A stretch of 64,000 nucleotides of DNA, from the NCBI GenBank assembly GCA_019058365.1, contig JAHPZE010000005.1, positions 62,001 to 126,000 on the forward strand. The letters run 5' to 3'. The notes beneath the pieces are model-generated. The model was not told the origin of the DNA and made no database searches. It worked only from the letters and a program-made list of their open reading frames with translations. Positions 44,401-52,402 of this stretch are shown here, piece by piece. The position numbers and the translations under genes were made by a program. Numbering within the stretch: position 1 is the stretch's first letter; each line of letters begins with the position of its first letter. The stretch comes from Promethearchaeota archaeon. Lineage in GTDB: Archaea > Asgardarchaeota > Lokiarchaeia > Sigyniarchaeales > SOKP01.

Positions 44401-45311
44401 AAGAAAGAAGAGTTTTAGGAGAAAGGTTAACTAAAAAGAAATATGAAATAATCTATAAGGACTTGTTTAAAGAATATTCAAGAGCTCAAAAAAGAGAATT
44501 TAGGGTTGGAATTGCTCAAATTGGTGTATCCAAATCTGGTGATATTATGAGAGAATTCTATACTATGACATTTTCAGGTCTCTTAAGCCTCAGACGTAAT
44601 AAAGTTGAAGCTTTAAGATTTAAAGTAAAAAATATGATTGAAAATGCACATAAAGAAGGTGTTAATGTTTTACTTTTTCCAGAAATGATCGTTGACCTCA
44701 ATTACAGTGAAATGTTAGAGGATATTTCTGATCTTGCTAAAAAATATGAAATGTACATAATTCCAGGTTCATTTCATGATCAAAAAACAAAGAGAAATCT
44801 TGCCAGGGTCTTTGGACCAGAGGGTATTCTTTGGGAACAAGAGAAACATATACCGGCAATTATACAACATGGAGAAAGAAAATTTAAGGAAGGTATAGAG
44901 GTAGAAAATCTTCCCCAAAAGATATTCGTTTATGATACAGAGTTTGGAAGAATTGTAATTTCTATTTGCCGCGATTTTCTTGATATGGATTTAAGAGTAG
45001 AACTGAAAAATTTTGAACCACCGGTTGATATAATTCTAAATCCTGCTTTTACTCCTGTCACTGCAGATTTTAAAGCAATACACTTCGATGCTCGGAGATC
45101 TATTTATGCTTACTGTTTTTTTGCCAACGTAGCTGAATTCGGTGATTCTCTTATCTATACACCCGAGAAAGATCGCACTGAGAGAAATATTCCGGCAAAA
45201 GAAGAGGGGTTGATTTATAAAGACATAGACCTTTTTAAATTGCGTTCAGAACGCAAAAAATGGGAAAAACAGCAAAAGAAAGAAGTACAATTTATTCAAA
45301 GTACAAGATAG
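41475..45311 (+). CDS. Large helical-repeat protein fused to a C-terminal nitrilase (carbon-nitrogen hydrolase) domain (1278 aa)
   Basis: Residues about 1-960 are a long array of amphipathic helices resembling TPR/SNAP-type repeats (EAANLYDQIAKSYLSMGDKK, EYSAAAELFASAASEFRD, RFADAANLFIKASELFSD and others). From about 1007 the nitrilase fold begins (RVGIAQIGVS) with the catalytic triad Glu1070 (LLFPEM), Lys1124 (QEKHIP) and Cys1165 (SICRDF). Nitrilases hydrolyse or transfer C-N bonds in nitriles and amides; here a repeat scaffold probably recruits a protein or senses a partner. No signal peptide or membrane span is seen. It is a single ORF, so this is a real fusion. Substrate and role are unknown. 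Confidence 0.85.
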   Translation: MIMNGENIEILLEKAILEEKHYSWKEAANLYDQIAKSYLSMGDKKKAAEMYYKSGWSFFEASYASENTEDLIENSKNLIRTLKESENLFKENRNISEELECKGFRILLQAMFFTKSKPEVPNLVRESFEIIIRSYQLYNKDVINEKLARKPYVCSLIAVTLAYCSRDPKEIYITLQKGLDFAYEAWKISKEVKDFKLLTNSLELETTAWKILTFIKNFKQDKHWKEFLGNLILRCEESLKIIEESKDSQLLRTINWVTGLAYVNFGFHYLEEEVEQRKYLDKGLELIEKSIKFARDTRNNYVLIQIFFDLDFYLFVAGRIDYLQKRIINDIDEITKKGKIFENTNISSYFIANYLTAFYYSNSAQMSFFPITQRISYAKKGIEYARIALTKNICEFMNTLPYQALVWSYSQLINLTNLQEERIEFMQKMLEYANKAKEIGEKFEGGFTRTDGYSSIYRAYKTLADIADNKQEKVKMLNIAIDAGKNYANHALESRTGIITATLRLGLLYEEMGILTLNKEAFLRAKTLFDNLISECIEKKYHSYAAAGCEYIARIEDRLGNHNSSACYYEKAKTAYLNSLQNVGYKLLKNRINEKINYVDAWSFIEKAKAYHKKENHLKAKESYERAFKILRGFHNFNYESVYYSAWAIQEEAEQFSKLENHKEAIEKFDATNTIFNDSIKAMNKIANQIKDKFTIQRIERLKKVAQLRIKYCLARSHIEKARILGKKGEYSAAAELFASAASEFRDVCNLFKIESERVELEAVYFLCRAWESMELAEKFVDPERFADAANLFIKASELFSDSKLKLLASGNSAFCEALELGCEFDGTHEYNIKAELYPKIRTRLRKAASSYEKGGFEKGSDWALATLTYFDAAWSLIQADEKLEFEERKKLLSIGSEYLKSAAALFSKAGYKDKEKETLKHLNIVAKEEKIIFSALNSIKKPGISGSTVGIIAPACAVEISQSPRLGEVTQFTQEERRVLGERLTKKKYEIIYKDLFKEYSRAQKREFRVGIAQIGVSKSGDIMREFYTMTFSGLLSLRRNKVEALRFKVKNMIENAHKEGVNVLLFPEMIVDLNYSEMLEDISDLAKKYEMYIIPGSFHDQKTKRNLARVFGPEGILWEQEKHIPAIIQHGERKFKEGIEVENLPQKIFVYDTEFGRIVISICRDFLDMDLRVELKNFEPPVDIILNPAFTPVTADFKAIHFDARRSIYAYCFFANVAEFGDSLIYTPEKDRTERNIPAKEEGLIYKDIDLFKLRSERKKWEKQQKKEVQFIQSTR

Positions 45312-45396
45312 TTAAAATACTCTCTAAAATTTTAAATTATTTTAATAATAGTAAAGAATTATCTTTGAATGATAAATTTTAAAGTGTTCTATTTTA

Positions 45397-46212
45397 ATGA
45401 GTAAGGGATTTAAACTTCTTCGCGTAGAATATATATTTTCTGTATTAATACCATGTTTATTATGTATATATTTGAATAGTTATTATATAATTTCTCAAAT
45501 ATGGATATTAGCAGGATTTGCTTTTTATGCGATTACAGGGAATACTCTAAATGATTTCATTGATATGAAAGATCCTAATGAAAAAGAAACCTTAGAACGA
45601 GTGAAAGGATATGGGAGAAAAGAAATTGCTGTTCTTGCTATGGCAAGTTTCATGCTTGGAACCATGTGTTTTATAAATGGTATCTTAGTGAGACCAATTC
45701 TCGGAATATACTTGGGACTTATTGTATTTATGGTAGTTTTCTATTGTCTATTTAAAAAGCTTGTTATTATTAATCATATTATTTTGGGCATTTCTCATAT
45801 AATTTTACCTTATTTTATGATTAAAATTAATGCTGGAGATGTCTTCATGAATATTTTTCCCGAAATGGGGTTATTTGAATCTTTAATATTAGCAACTATA
45901 ACAGTTGTAGCATTTACAGGGCAAATGGTTCATGAGATGATTGATGGTGACTCATTAGCTAAATTAAAACCAAGATCATCTCAAATGGTAATTTGGGTAG
46001 CTTGTATAATTTCTTTACTAATTTCAATAATCTCTTTCATTATTACAAAATACTGGATATTCTTGCCAATTGTATTTTTTCCACTTGGAATTATGTATAT
46101 TTATAGAAAACCTCGGACTGATCTATTAGGAAGAACATCGCTAAAAGATACTGGAATTATATTAGGAAATCTTATGTTAGTGTATATCATTATTTTAATA
46201 TTGGCTCCATAA
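45397..46212 (+). CDS. UbiA-family prenyltransferase-like membrane protein (271 aa)
   Basis: Eight to nine hydrophobic helices with the two aspartate-rich loops of UbiA enzymes: NTLNDFIDMKDPNEK (N52, D53, D56, D59) and HEMIDGDSLAKL (about residue 188). The enzymes transfer isoprenoid chains to aromatic or sugar acceptors, in archaea for quinones, haem O/A or the ether-lipid geranylgeranyl transfer. The acceptor is not identifiable. It directly precedes the two HdrD-like genes, which makes a link to a lipid-soluble electron carrier possible but unproven. Confidence 0.8.
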   Translation: MSKGFKLLRVEYIFSVLIPCLLCIYLNSYYIISQIWILAGFAFYAITGNTLNDFIDMKDPNEKETLERVKGYGRKEIAVLAMASFMLGTMCFINGILVRPILGIYLGLIVFMVVFYCLFKKLVIINHIILGISHIILPYFMIKINAGDVFMNIFPEMGLFESLILATITVVAFTGQMVHEMIDGDSLAKLKPRSSQMVIWVACIISLLISIISFIITKYWIFLPIVFFPLGIMYIYRKPRTDLLGRTSLKDTGIILGNLMLVYIIILILAP

Positions 46213-46273
46213 AAACAATAAGAATTATATTAATATCTACTAATATTAGATAAATTGATTTAAGTTTTTAAAA

Positions 46274-46279
46274 GGGGAT
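46274..46279 (+). promoter_or_regulatory. Shine-Dalgarno before an ATA start (HdrD-like gene)
   Basis: GGGGAT lies 5 nt before ATA at 46285. No ATG, GTG or TTG occurs in frame between the TAA at 46261 and the ATG at 46381, although the conserved ferredoxin motif lies in between. Confidence 0.65.
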
Positions 46280-46284
46280 TAAAA

Positions 46285-47556
46285 ATATCGAAAATAAAAC
46301 CTGTAAGTAAAGATTTTTTTTCTGACTTTGATGAGAAAGCATGTACTCGCTGTGGTGAATGCTTTCATAAATGTCCAGTTATGTTACTTCCTAAAGATTT
46401 AGCAATTGATGAGATTAAAAAATTGATTGCGGGAGAGAAGACCAAAAAAGTATTAAGTGAATGTCAAAGCTGTTTCTCATGTAATTTTTATTGTCCAGAG
46501 AATGCCCATCCAGCTGGTCTTGTTTTACAGCGATGGAATGAGCAATATCAAAAAGAGGAACTGAAAGTAAGAGCAAAACATTATATGACACTTTATCCAT
46601 ATTATCCTAACTTCCGATCCTATGTTATGGAACATTTACCAGAAAAAACAAAAGATCTTGTTAAGAGTTGGGCTTCTTTAAAACCTTTAAAGGGAGATAC
46701 ACTGACTTATCCAGGTTGTAATATCATAACATTTGCTGAACTTACACAAGCTAGTTTTTTTAAGGACTTAGATATAAGAGGCCGTTTAGAATATTGTTGT
46801 GGTGAAACTTTATTTCGAACAGGATATACAGAGGAGCTTTATCAGATTACTAAAAGATTAGATAAATGGTTTAATATTTTGAAACCTAAAAATTTACTTG
46901 TTCTTTGCACTGCAGGTACAAATGTTTTCAAAAATGTACTTCCTCAATATGGATTAACTTATAAATTTGAAGAGATAAAGTCATATATTCAATTCTTATG
47001 GGAAAAAATTGAGACTGGGAAACTTAAAATCAAGAAAAAATTAGATATGACCGTTACGATACAAGATTCTTGTTATTCTAAAATGTTCGGAGAAGAATAT
47101 ATGGATTTACCTCGAAAGATTTTAGATGCAATAGGGATAGAGATTATTGAAACGGAGTCATGTAAGCAGAATATGAGATGTTGTGGAATTGGTGCAGGAT
47201 TTTCAGTTGATTCCGCTTATCAATCATTTAGAATCCGGTCATCAACTCTTAGAAACTTTAAGGATTTTAAAAAGACTAAAGCTGATGCTGTATGTGTATA
47301 TTGTGCTGGATGCTTAGCAACATTCATTGGAAATAAGAAACTTTATTTTAAAAAACTTAAGGTTTATCATATTATTGAGTTAATACAAATGGCTATTGGA
47401 GAAAAACCTTGCTTAACATCAAAATTGAAAAAGAAAAGGGGCAATTATTTTTTCTGGGGTGCTATTCGAAAACAAGTCCCTAAATTACTATCAAAAAAAA
47501 CATTTAAAATAGCTAAAATTCCTGAAGAACCTCCTGAATACGATGAGGCTTGGTAA
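46285..47556 (+). CDS. HdrB/HdrD-like Fe-S protein with two ferredoxin and two CCG motifs (423 aa; ATA start)
   Basis: CTRCGECFHKCP and CQSCFSCNFYCPENAHP are ferredoxin-type clusters; the CCG motifs are YPGC ... YCCGETLF and QDSCYSK ... MRCCGIGAGF plus CVYCAGC. Heterodisulfide-reductase-type electron carrier. The first ferredoxin motif lies before the first ATG (46381), so the coding region must begin upstream. ATA 46285 starts (M)SKIKPVSKDF, which aligns with MSKLKRISGF of the adjacent paralog at 47559, strong evidence for initiation at ATA. The paralog follows after 2 nt. No flavin subunit is adjacent. Confidence 0.85.
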   Translation: MSKIKPVSKDFFSDFDEKACTRCGECFHKCPVMLLPKDLAIDEIKKLIAGEKTKKVLSECQSCFSCNFYCPENAHPAGLVLQRWNEQYQKEELKVRAKHYMTLYPYYPNFRSYVMEHLPEKTKDLVKSWASLKPLKGDTLTYPGCNIITFAELTQASFFKDLDIRGRLEYCCGETLFRTGYTEELYQITKRLDKWFNILKPKNLLVLCTAGTNVFKNVLPQYGLTYKFEEIKSYIQFLWEKIETGKLKIKKKLDMTVTIQDSCYSKMFGEEYMDLPRKILDAIGIEIIETESCKQNMRCCGIGAGFSVDSAYQSFRIRSSTLRNFKDFKKTKADAVCVYCAGCLATFIGNKKLYFKKLKVYHIIELIQMAIGEKPCLTSKLKKKRGNYFFWGAIRKQVPKLLSKKTFKIAKIPEEPPEYDEAW

Positions 47557-47558
47557 TT

Positions 47559-48920
47559 ATGAGTAAACTTAAAAGAATATCAGGATTTAGAGAAGACCTA
47601 TGTAATTTATGTGGTGAATGCCTACATTTATGTCCTGTCTTAAGCCTACCTATTGAGGATGCAAAGGAAGAGATTAAGAACTTAATTGAAGGAAAGGACT
47701 CCAAATATACCCTAACTAAATGTAATACCTGTTTTTCTTGTAATTTGTATTGTCCTCAAAATGCAAATCCTTATAATTTAATTCTTGAGAGATGGAATGA
47801 CCTTTACAAAAAAAGAGCAGCCCCGTCATTATATCGTTTTGTCTGTCCTACTGAACAAAATAATATTTGGCAACTACTAAATATTTTTTTATCTAATCAG
47901 GAAAGAAGATGGATTTATAAATGGTTTAATTACATCCCAAAACCTAATGATACCCCATTATTGATTGGAAATTATACCCATTTATTTCCATTTATAATAG
48001 GCGGAAGTAAATTATTAGATTATTTTAAGCCTATTGACAGAATTGATCAATGGGAAGGTGGTGCATATTTATACCAAGGTGGATATTTAGATGTTGTCCA
48101 AAGGATCGCTCAGAGAACAAAGATTGAATTTGATAACTGGGGTGTAAAAAAAATTGCTGCTTGTTTGGATGCGGTTGAATATATATTTAAAGAAGTTCAT
48201 CCTAAAGAGATGGGAGTAGTTCATGCTCAAGAATTTGTTAATTTTAACCAATGGTTATTAGATAAAATTAATTCTAATGAAATTCAGCTAAAAAATCAAT
48301 TAAATTTGAAAGTAACAGTTCATGATAATTGTTATTCTAAAAGTCTAGATGGTGCTTATTGGGAAGCTCCTCGAGAAATATTAAAAAAATGTGGATGTCG
48401 AATTAAAGAAATGAAACATAATCGAAAGAATTCATTGTGTTGTGGTTTCGGCGCAGGGGCTTCTTGGGTAAAAAATATTTCAATCCCATTTGATATTATT
48501 TCGGAAGGATTCAAAAAATTCAAAGAAGCAGAAGACACGGGCGCAAAAGCTTTAATATCCTACTGTGGGGGCTGTATTTATTTATTATGGGCTATAAAAG
48601 AGCTCAAACGAAGTAAAATAGATATATTCCATGTTATTGAAATTGTAAGAATGGCTATGGGAGAAAGGTTGAATTATCCGCAAGATCACATTAAACGAGC
48701 ATGGGATATTATCGCAATTATATCTTATTCGCTACTACTTTCTGTTTATAAAAAGAATTTTTTCTTAAATAAATTAATATATGATGAAAAATTCAGTTCT
48801 TTCCAGCCAAAAAGGCATACTCTTTTAAAAATTATGAGAGCTTTATTTAAGATCTCATTAGTCAGAAAGGTTTATGCTTTACTTTTTCGTTTGTTCATGC
48901 CAATTTTAAGAACTAGGTAA
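47559..48920 (+). CDS. HdrB/HdrD-like paralog with one CCG module degenerate (453 aa)
   Basis: CNLCGECLHLCP and CNTCFSCNLYCPQ are intact; the first CCG region has lost its cysteines (GNYTHLFPFIIGGSK, then GGAYLYQGGY where the partner has CCGETLF), while the second is kept (HDNCYSK ... LCCGFGAGA, then YCGGC). So it probably binds one non-cubane cluster instead of two. A C-terminal extension (about 385-453) is hydrophobic and basic and might attach to the membrane. It begins ATG 47559, 2 nt after the paralog ends. Likely a heteromeric complex with that paralog. Confidence 0.85.
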   Translation: MSKLKRISGFREDLCNLCGECLHLCPVLSLPIEDAKEEIKNLIEGKDSKYTLTKCNTCFSCNLYCPQNANPYNLILERWNDLYKKRAAPSLYRFVCPTEQNNIWQLLNIFLSNQERRWIYKWFNYIPKPNDTPLLIGNYTHLFPFIIGGSKLLDYFKPIDRIDQWEGGAYLYQGGYLDVVQRIAQRTKIEFDNWGVKKIAACLDAVEYIFKEVHPKEMGVVHAQEFVNFNQWLLDKINSNEIQLKNQLNLKVTVHDNCYSKSLDGAYWEAPREILKKCGCRIKEMKHNRKNSLCCGFGAGASWVKNISIPFDIISEGFKKFKEAEDTGAKALISYCGGCIYLLWAIKELKRSKIDIFHVIEIVRMAMGERLNYPQDHIKRAWDIIAIISYSLLLSVYKKNFFLNKLIYDEKFSSFQPKRHTLLKIMRALFKISLVRKVYALLFRLFMPILRTR

Positions 48921-48974
48921 TTTCACATACTTTTTAGTGAAAATTAAGGTTTTATTATAATTCATTATAGAGTG

Positions 48975-48988
48975 ACTTTTTAAATATC
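48975..48988 (+). promoter_or_regulatory. Archaeal TATA-like box for the MoxR-VWA operon
   Basis: ACTTTTTAAATATC, about 95-110 nt before the first AAA gene, in a 148-nt AT-rich gap after the HdrD-like paralog. Similar to the box at 53488. Confidence 0.4.
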
Positions 48989-49068
48989 TTTAAAAAATAT
49001 TAAATAATTACCTCATATTCGAAAGACAATTATCGATTAAGATATCCAAATCAATATATTAATAGTAT

Positions 49069-50316
49069 TTGGAGGAGTTACTCATATCTGATATAGAATC
49101 TCAAAATTCAATACAGTATATTCAACAAAAAGATGAATTTGATTATTTGAAGAGTTTGATTAGCTCTGTTGATAAAGGGAAATGTGTTGGTATTTTATTA
49201 CACGGTCCTCCTGGTACTGGTAAGACTTTATTAGCAATTTCACTTGCACAGAATTTTAATTCTTCTTACTATATAATTGATGGATCTCCTGATCTTGATA
49301 GAAGAGATATTGAAGGTAATTGGGAACTTATTAAAGGAGCAACCAAATTTAACTATGGACCATTAACTTTAGCAATTAAAGATGCGAATAAACGTGGAAT
49401 TTCCTTTGTTATCATTAATGAAATAAATGCTATAAGAGAGAATGAACAAATATCTTTAAACTCGTTATTATCTGAATACCACATCAATTTAATCTCTAAG
49501 GCGTTTGAGAAACATGAACTAAGTTCTAAAAGTAAGTTAATAATAATCGGAACCATGAATAAGGGAGTTGCTGGAATAAATAAACTTCAAGAAGCATTTG
49601 AAGATCGATTCATAATAAGCCCAGAAATAAATTACCCTTTAAAAAATAAGGAAATTGATATCGCTATTAAAATGTCAGGATGTAAAGAAAAAATCGCTGA
49701 AATTGTTGTAGATGCAGCCCGGCAAATAAGAAAACAAGCGATACAGGACTTCTCAATTACAAAAATCTTCTCAACTCGTTTGATTATTAATTTTTGTATG
49801 TTAATTTCCAAAATGCCTCCTAAATTTTTAAAAAATAATATTGAAAATGTAATCTTAAACAAACTTGGAAATACTCCTGAAGAAAAGAAGTCGATCGCAA
49901 TGATACTAGATGGTAAAATGTTTGAGAGTAAATTAAAAGAAGAACTAATTAATAAAGCAGGTGTTCCATTAGTATGGGAAGATGCTATTGATAATTGCTC
50001 AGTAGATCAGATTATTTTAAAGACCAAATCGTGTTTTGATAATTATATTAAGACTTGGGGGAGAGGAAATACAATTAAAAAAAATGGAAATATAATGTGG
50101 AAGCCATTACAATGGATGTGGAATAAAAATAGATTAATTTTACAAGAATATATCAAACTAACAGAATTATTAAGATTTCCAGTAATCTATAAACAAGAAA
50201 CAGGAAAAGATCATATCTACAATGAAGTATTGACATTGAATTACATTCGATGGCTTTACCAACAGAAAATAGAAGAATTAACAAATTTTATGGCAAAAAT
50301 ATTTCCAGTTATTTAG
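49069..50316 (+). CDS. MoxR-family AAA+ ATPase, first copy (415 aa as drawn)
   Basis: Walker A GPPGTGKT (residues 46-53), Walker B SFVIINEINAI (about 108-118), and sensor-like IIGTMNKG with arginine finger region EDRFIISPEIN. MoxR proteins remodel or load cofactors on partner VWA proteins. The following gene encodes such a VWA protein, 42 nt downstream. The drawn TTG start sits in front of GGAGGAG, which should be the ribosome site; ATA 49084, 6 nt after it, gives a protein beginning (M)SDIESQN. Length is somewhat larger than typical MoxR because of a C-terminal extension (about 310-415) that I cannot assign. Confidence 0.88.
   Translation: MEELLISDIESQNSIQYIQQKDEFDYLKSLISSVDKGKCVGILLHGPPGTGKTLLAISLAQNFNSSYYIIDGSPDLDRRDIEGNWELIKGATKFNYGPLTLAIKDANKRGISFVIINEINAIRENEQISLNSLLSEYHINLISKAFEKHELSSKSKLIIIGTMNKGVAGINKLQEAFEDRFIISPEINYPLKNKEIDIAIKMSGCKEKIAEIVVDAARQIRKQAIQDFSITKIFSTRLIINFCMLISKMPPKFLKNNIENVILNKLGNTPEEKKSIAMILDGKMFESKLKEELINKAGVPLVWEDAIDNCSVDQIILKTKSCFDNYIKTWGRGNTIKKNGNIMWKPLQWMWNKNRLILQEYIKLTELLRFPVIYKQETGKDHIYNEVLTLNYIRWLYQQKIEELTNFMAKIFPVI
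49071..49077 (+). promoter_or_regulatory. Shine-Dalgarno placing the MoxR start at ATA 49084
   Basis: GGAGGAG, 6 nt before ATA. The only canonical start upstream (TTG 49069) overlaps it. Confidence 0.55.
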
Positions 50317-50358
50317 ACTTCAAATCAAATTGATTCAAAATAAGAGTTTTAAAAAAAA

Positions 50359-52332
50359 ATGGCAGAATTATTTGATCTTTTTGAAAGAGATTTTTTTACT
50401 GATATTTTAGCACTAACTAATATTGGGAAAAGAATTAGTGGAAATAATGAAATCATGATCCAATTCTTAAATGGGGTAGAAGCAGTATATACAGATTGTA
50501 GATTTATCTACTTACCTACAAAATATAAATCAGAAATTAAAGATGCTCAAGGACTTGTAGCTCATGAAAGTGGACACATAGGGTATGGCTCATTTGAGCT
50601 TGCGTTCAAAAAGCTAATTGATACACTTGCTAATAAATATAAAATGCCTCATTTTTTTGTAAAAAACGTTGTAAATGTCGTTGAAGATGTAAGAGTTAAT
50701 GCTATTAATAATATAAAATTCCCAGGTTTTTACAGGAATCTAAGATTATTAACAAAAAGAATGTTACCTAGACTTATATCAAGGATTGAAAAAGCTAAAG
50801 ATATTTTACTCTACATTAATCTATTTCTTGAAGAATATGAAGGTTTTCAGTTGAAACCTACTATAAAAGATATCGAAATGAGTGGAGATGATTGGGAGGG
50901 AATTTCAGAAGTGAAAAAATTTCTATTTAAAAATTTAACTCCTAGTTCTTCAATTATTTCATGTGATTTATTATGTAAATTCCTCAAAAAGTATTTTTCA
51001 TTCGAAGAAATGAATACAACGAAGGATATTAATGGTCTTCAAGGTAAAAATAACAACACCATCCATCAAATCGAAAATTTATCTACAAATAAAAAAAATC
51101 AAGACAAAACTAAATTAGATAGAACTAGTGAAGAACTAATTGAAAAACTAAAAGACATCAATTTAGAACCTGGAGATTTAGAGATATTAAGTGAAGAAGA
51201 TGAATCAAAAGAAGAGAATGACAAAAATAAAGCTAGAAAAAAGAAAAATAAAAGTAAAAAAAAGTCTGGAACAAAAAGTAAAAGAGAAAATACAAAAGAT
51301 AAAAATAAAATTATTGATACACCTGAAAATAAGGATTTAAAGAAAAGTCAAAAAAAGTTAGTAATTAGTGAATCACTTGAACAAGAAATGAATATTGCCT
51401 TCTTAGAATGTGATCTTAACCAAAAACAAAAAGAAACGAAATTAAAAGAAATATCAAAATTAGTAAAAGAAGCGGAAGAAGCAATGAAAGAACGTTTGAT
51501 TTTCTTAGAAAAGGGGGAATATTTAATTATTCCTCATAAAGATAAAGGAAAAAGGAATGTAAAAGATACTAAAATTGAAAATGAGAGCATGATTCCTTCG
51601 GGGATGTCTTATTCTCAAATAAAAGTAAAATATATGAATACGATTAAAAAAATGAAATTGATTTTTTCAGATTTAAAAAACAAATCGGGTAATGATTCAT
51701 TTCAAAAAAAAGGGCGATTAAACAATAAATTTGTAAAGGCGATTACAAGTGATTATAAATTTAAACAATGTTTTACAAGGAAATTGTTAAATAAAGAATT
51801 GAGATTATTAGTTTTAGTCGATATAAGTGGCAGTATGAGGGGGATAAAAGTACAAGCAGCTAAAATAGCGTTGGTTATGCTAAGTGAAGCTCTTGAAGAT
51901 ATTGCAAAGATTAGAATTGTATTATTTACAGGTACATTCCATGCATTAAATATTTTAGTAAAAGATTTTGAGGAAATGCTTAATCCTCGTAAAATTGATA
52001 AATTTGGTTGCCATTCAAGAGACGGACAAAATATTGATGGTGTATCAATTAAGCATGAAGCAAATAAATTAGATAAAGAGGATATAATAATTGTTATTTC
52101 AGATGGACAGCCTGCAGCTAATGGTGGCTACAATTTAAATGATGCGATTCCGGAGATTCACCAAGTGAGAAAAAAGTTTAAAACTTTCGCATTCTCTATA
52201 GATTCGCAAGGAGAATACTTAAATAAAATGTATGGGAATGATTGGGTTTTAACGAACTCTAGTAATCAAACAGAATTAGGGCAAAAGATGATAAAATTTT
52301 GTCAAATAATTGCCCGTGAATTTTTTAGATAG
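50359..52332 (+). CDS. VWA protein with N-terminal HExxH metallopeptidase-like domain (657 aa)
   Basis: N-terminal HESGH (H69-E70-S-G-H73) followed by VVEDVRVNAIN with a candidate third ligand Glu near 111, the arrangement seen in NorD/CobT-like VWA proteins. A lysine/glutamate-rich, disordered-looking linker spans about 230-340. The VWA domain has MIDAS DISGSMRG (Asp488), a later metal-ligand region near SRDGQNIDG, and VISDGQPAA. Partner of the MoxR ATPase immediately upstream. The peptidase-like site may be active or only structural. Cytoplasmic, no signal peptide. Confidence 0.85.
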   Translation: MAELFDLFERDFFTDILALTNIGKRISGNNEIMIQFLNGVEAVYTDCRFIYLPTKYKSEIKDAQGLVAHESGHIGYGSFELAFKKLIDTLANKYKMPHFFVKNVVNVVEDVRVNAINNIKFPGFYRNLRLLTKRMLPRLISRIEKAKDILLYINLFLEEYEGFQLKPTIKDIEMSGDDWEGISEVKKFLFKNLTPSSSIISCDLLCKFLKKYFSFEEMNTTKDINGLQGKNNNTIHQIENLSTNKKNQDKTKLDRTSEELIEKLKDINLEPGDLEILSEEDESKEENDKNKARKKKNKSKKKSGTKSKRENTKDKNKIIDTPENKDLKKSQKKLVISESLEQEMNIAFLECDLNQKQKETKLKEISKLVKEAEEAMKERLIFLEKGEYLIIPHKDKGKRNVKDTKIENESMIPSGMSYSQIKVKYMNTIKKMKLIFSDLKNKSGNDSFQKKGRLNNKFVKAITSDYKFKQCFTRKLLNKELRLLVLVDISGSMRGIKVQAAKIALVMLSEALEDIAKIRIVLFTGTFHALNILVKDFEEMLNPRKIDKFGCHSRDGQNIDGVSIKHEANKLDKEDIIIVISDGQPAANGGYNLNDAIPEIHQVRKKFKTFAFSIDSQGEYLNKMYGNDWVLTNSSNQTELGQKMIKFCQIIAREFFR

Positions 52333-52402
52333 GGTGGCTTTTTATTCTTTAGAGGAAATATTGAAAAATACTAATACTGCTAAAATTTAATATTGAAATT
52401 AT

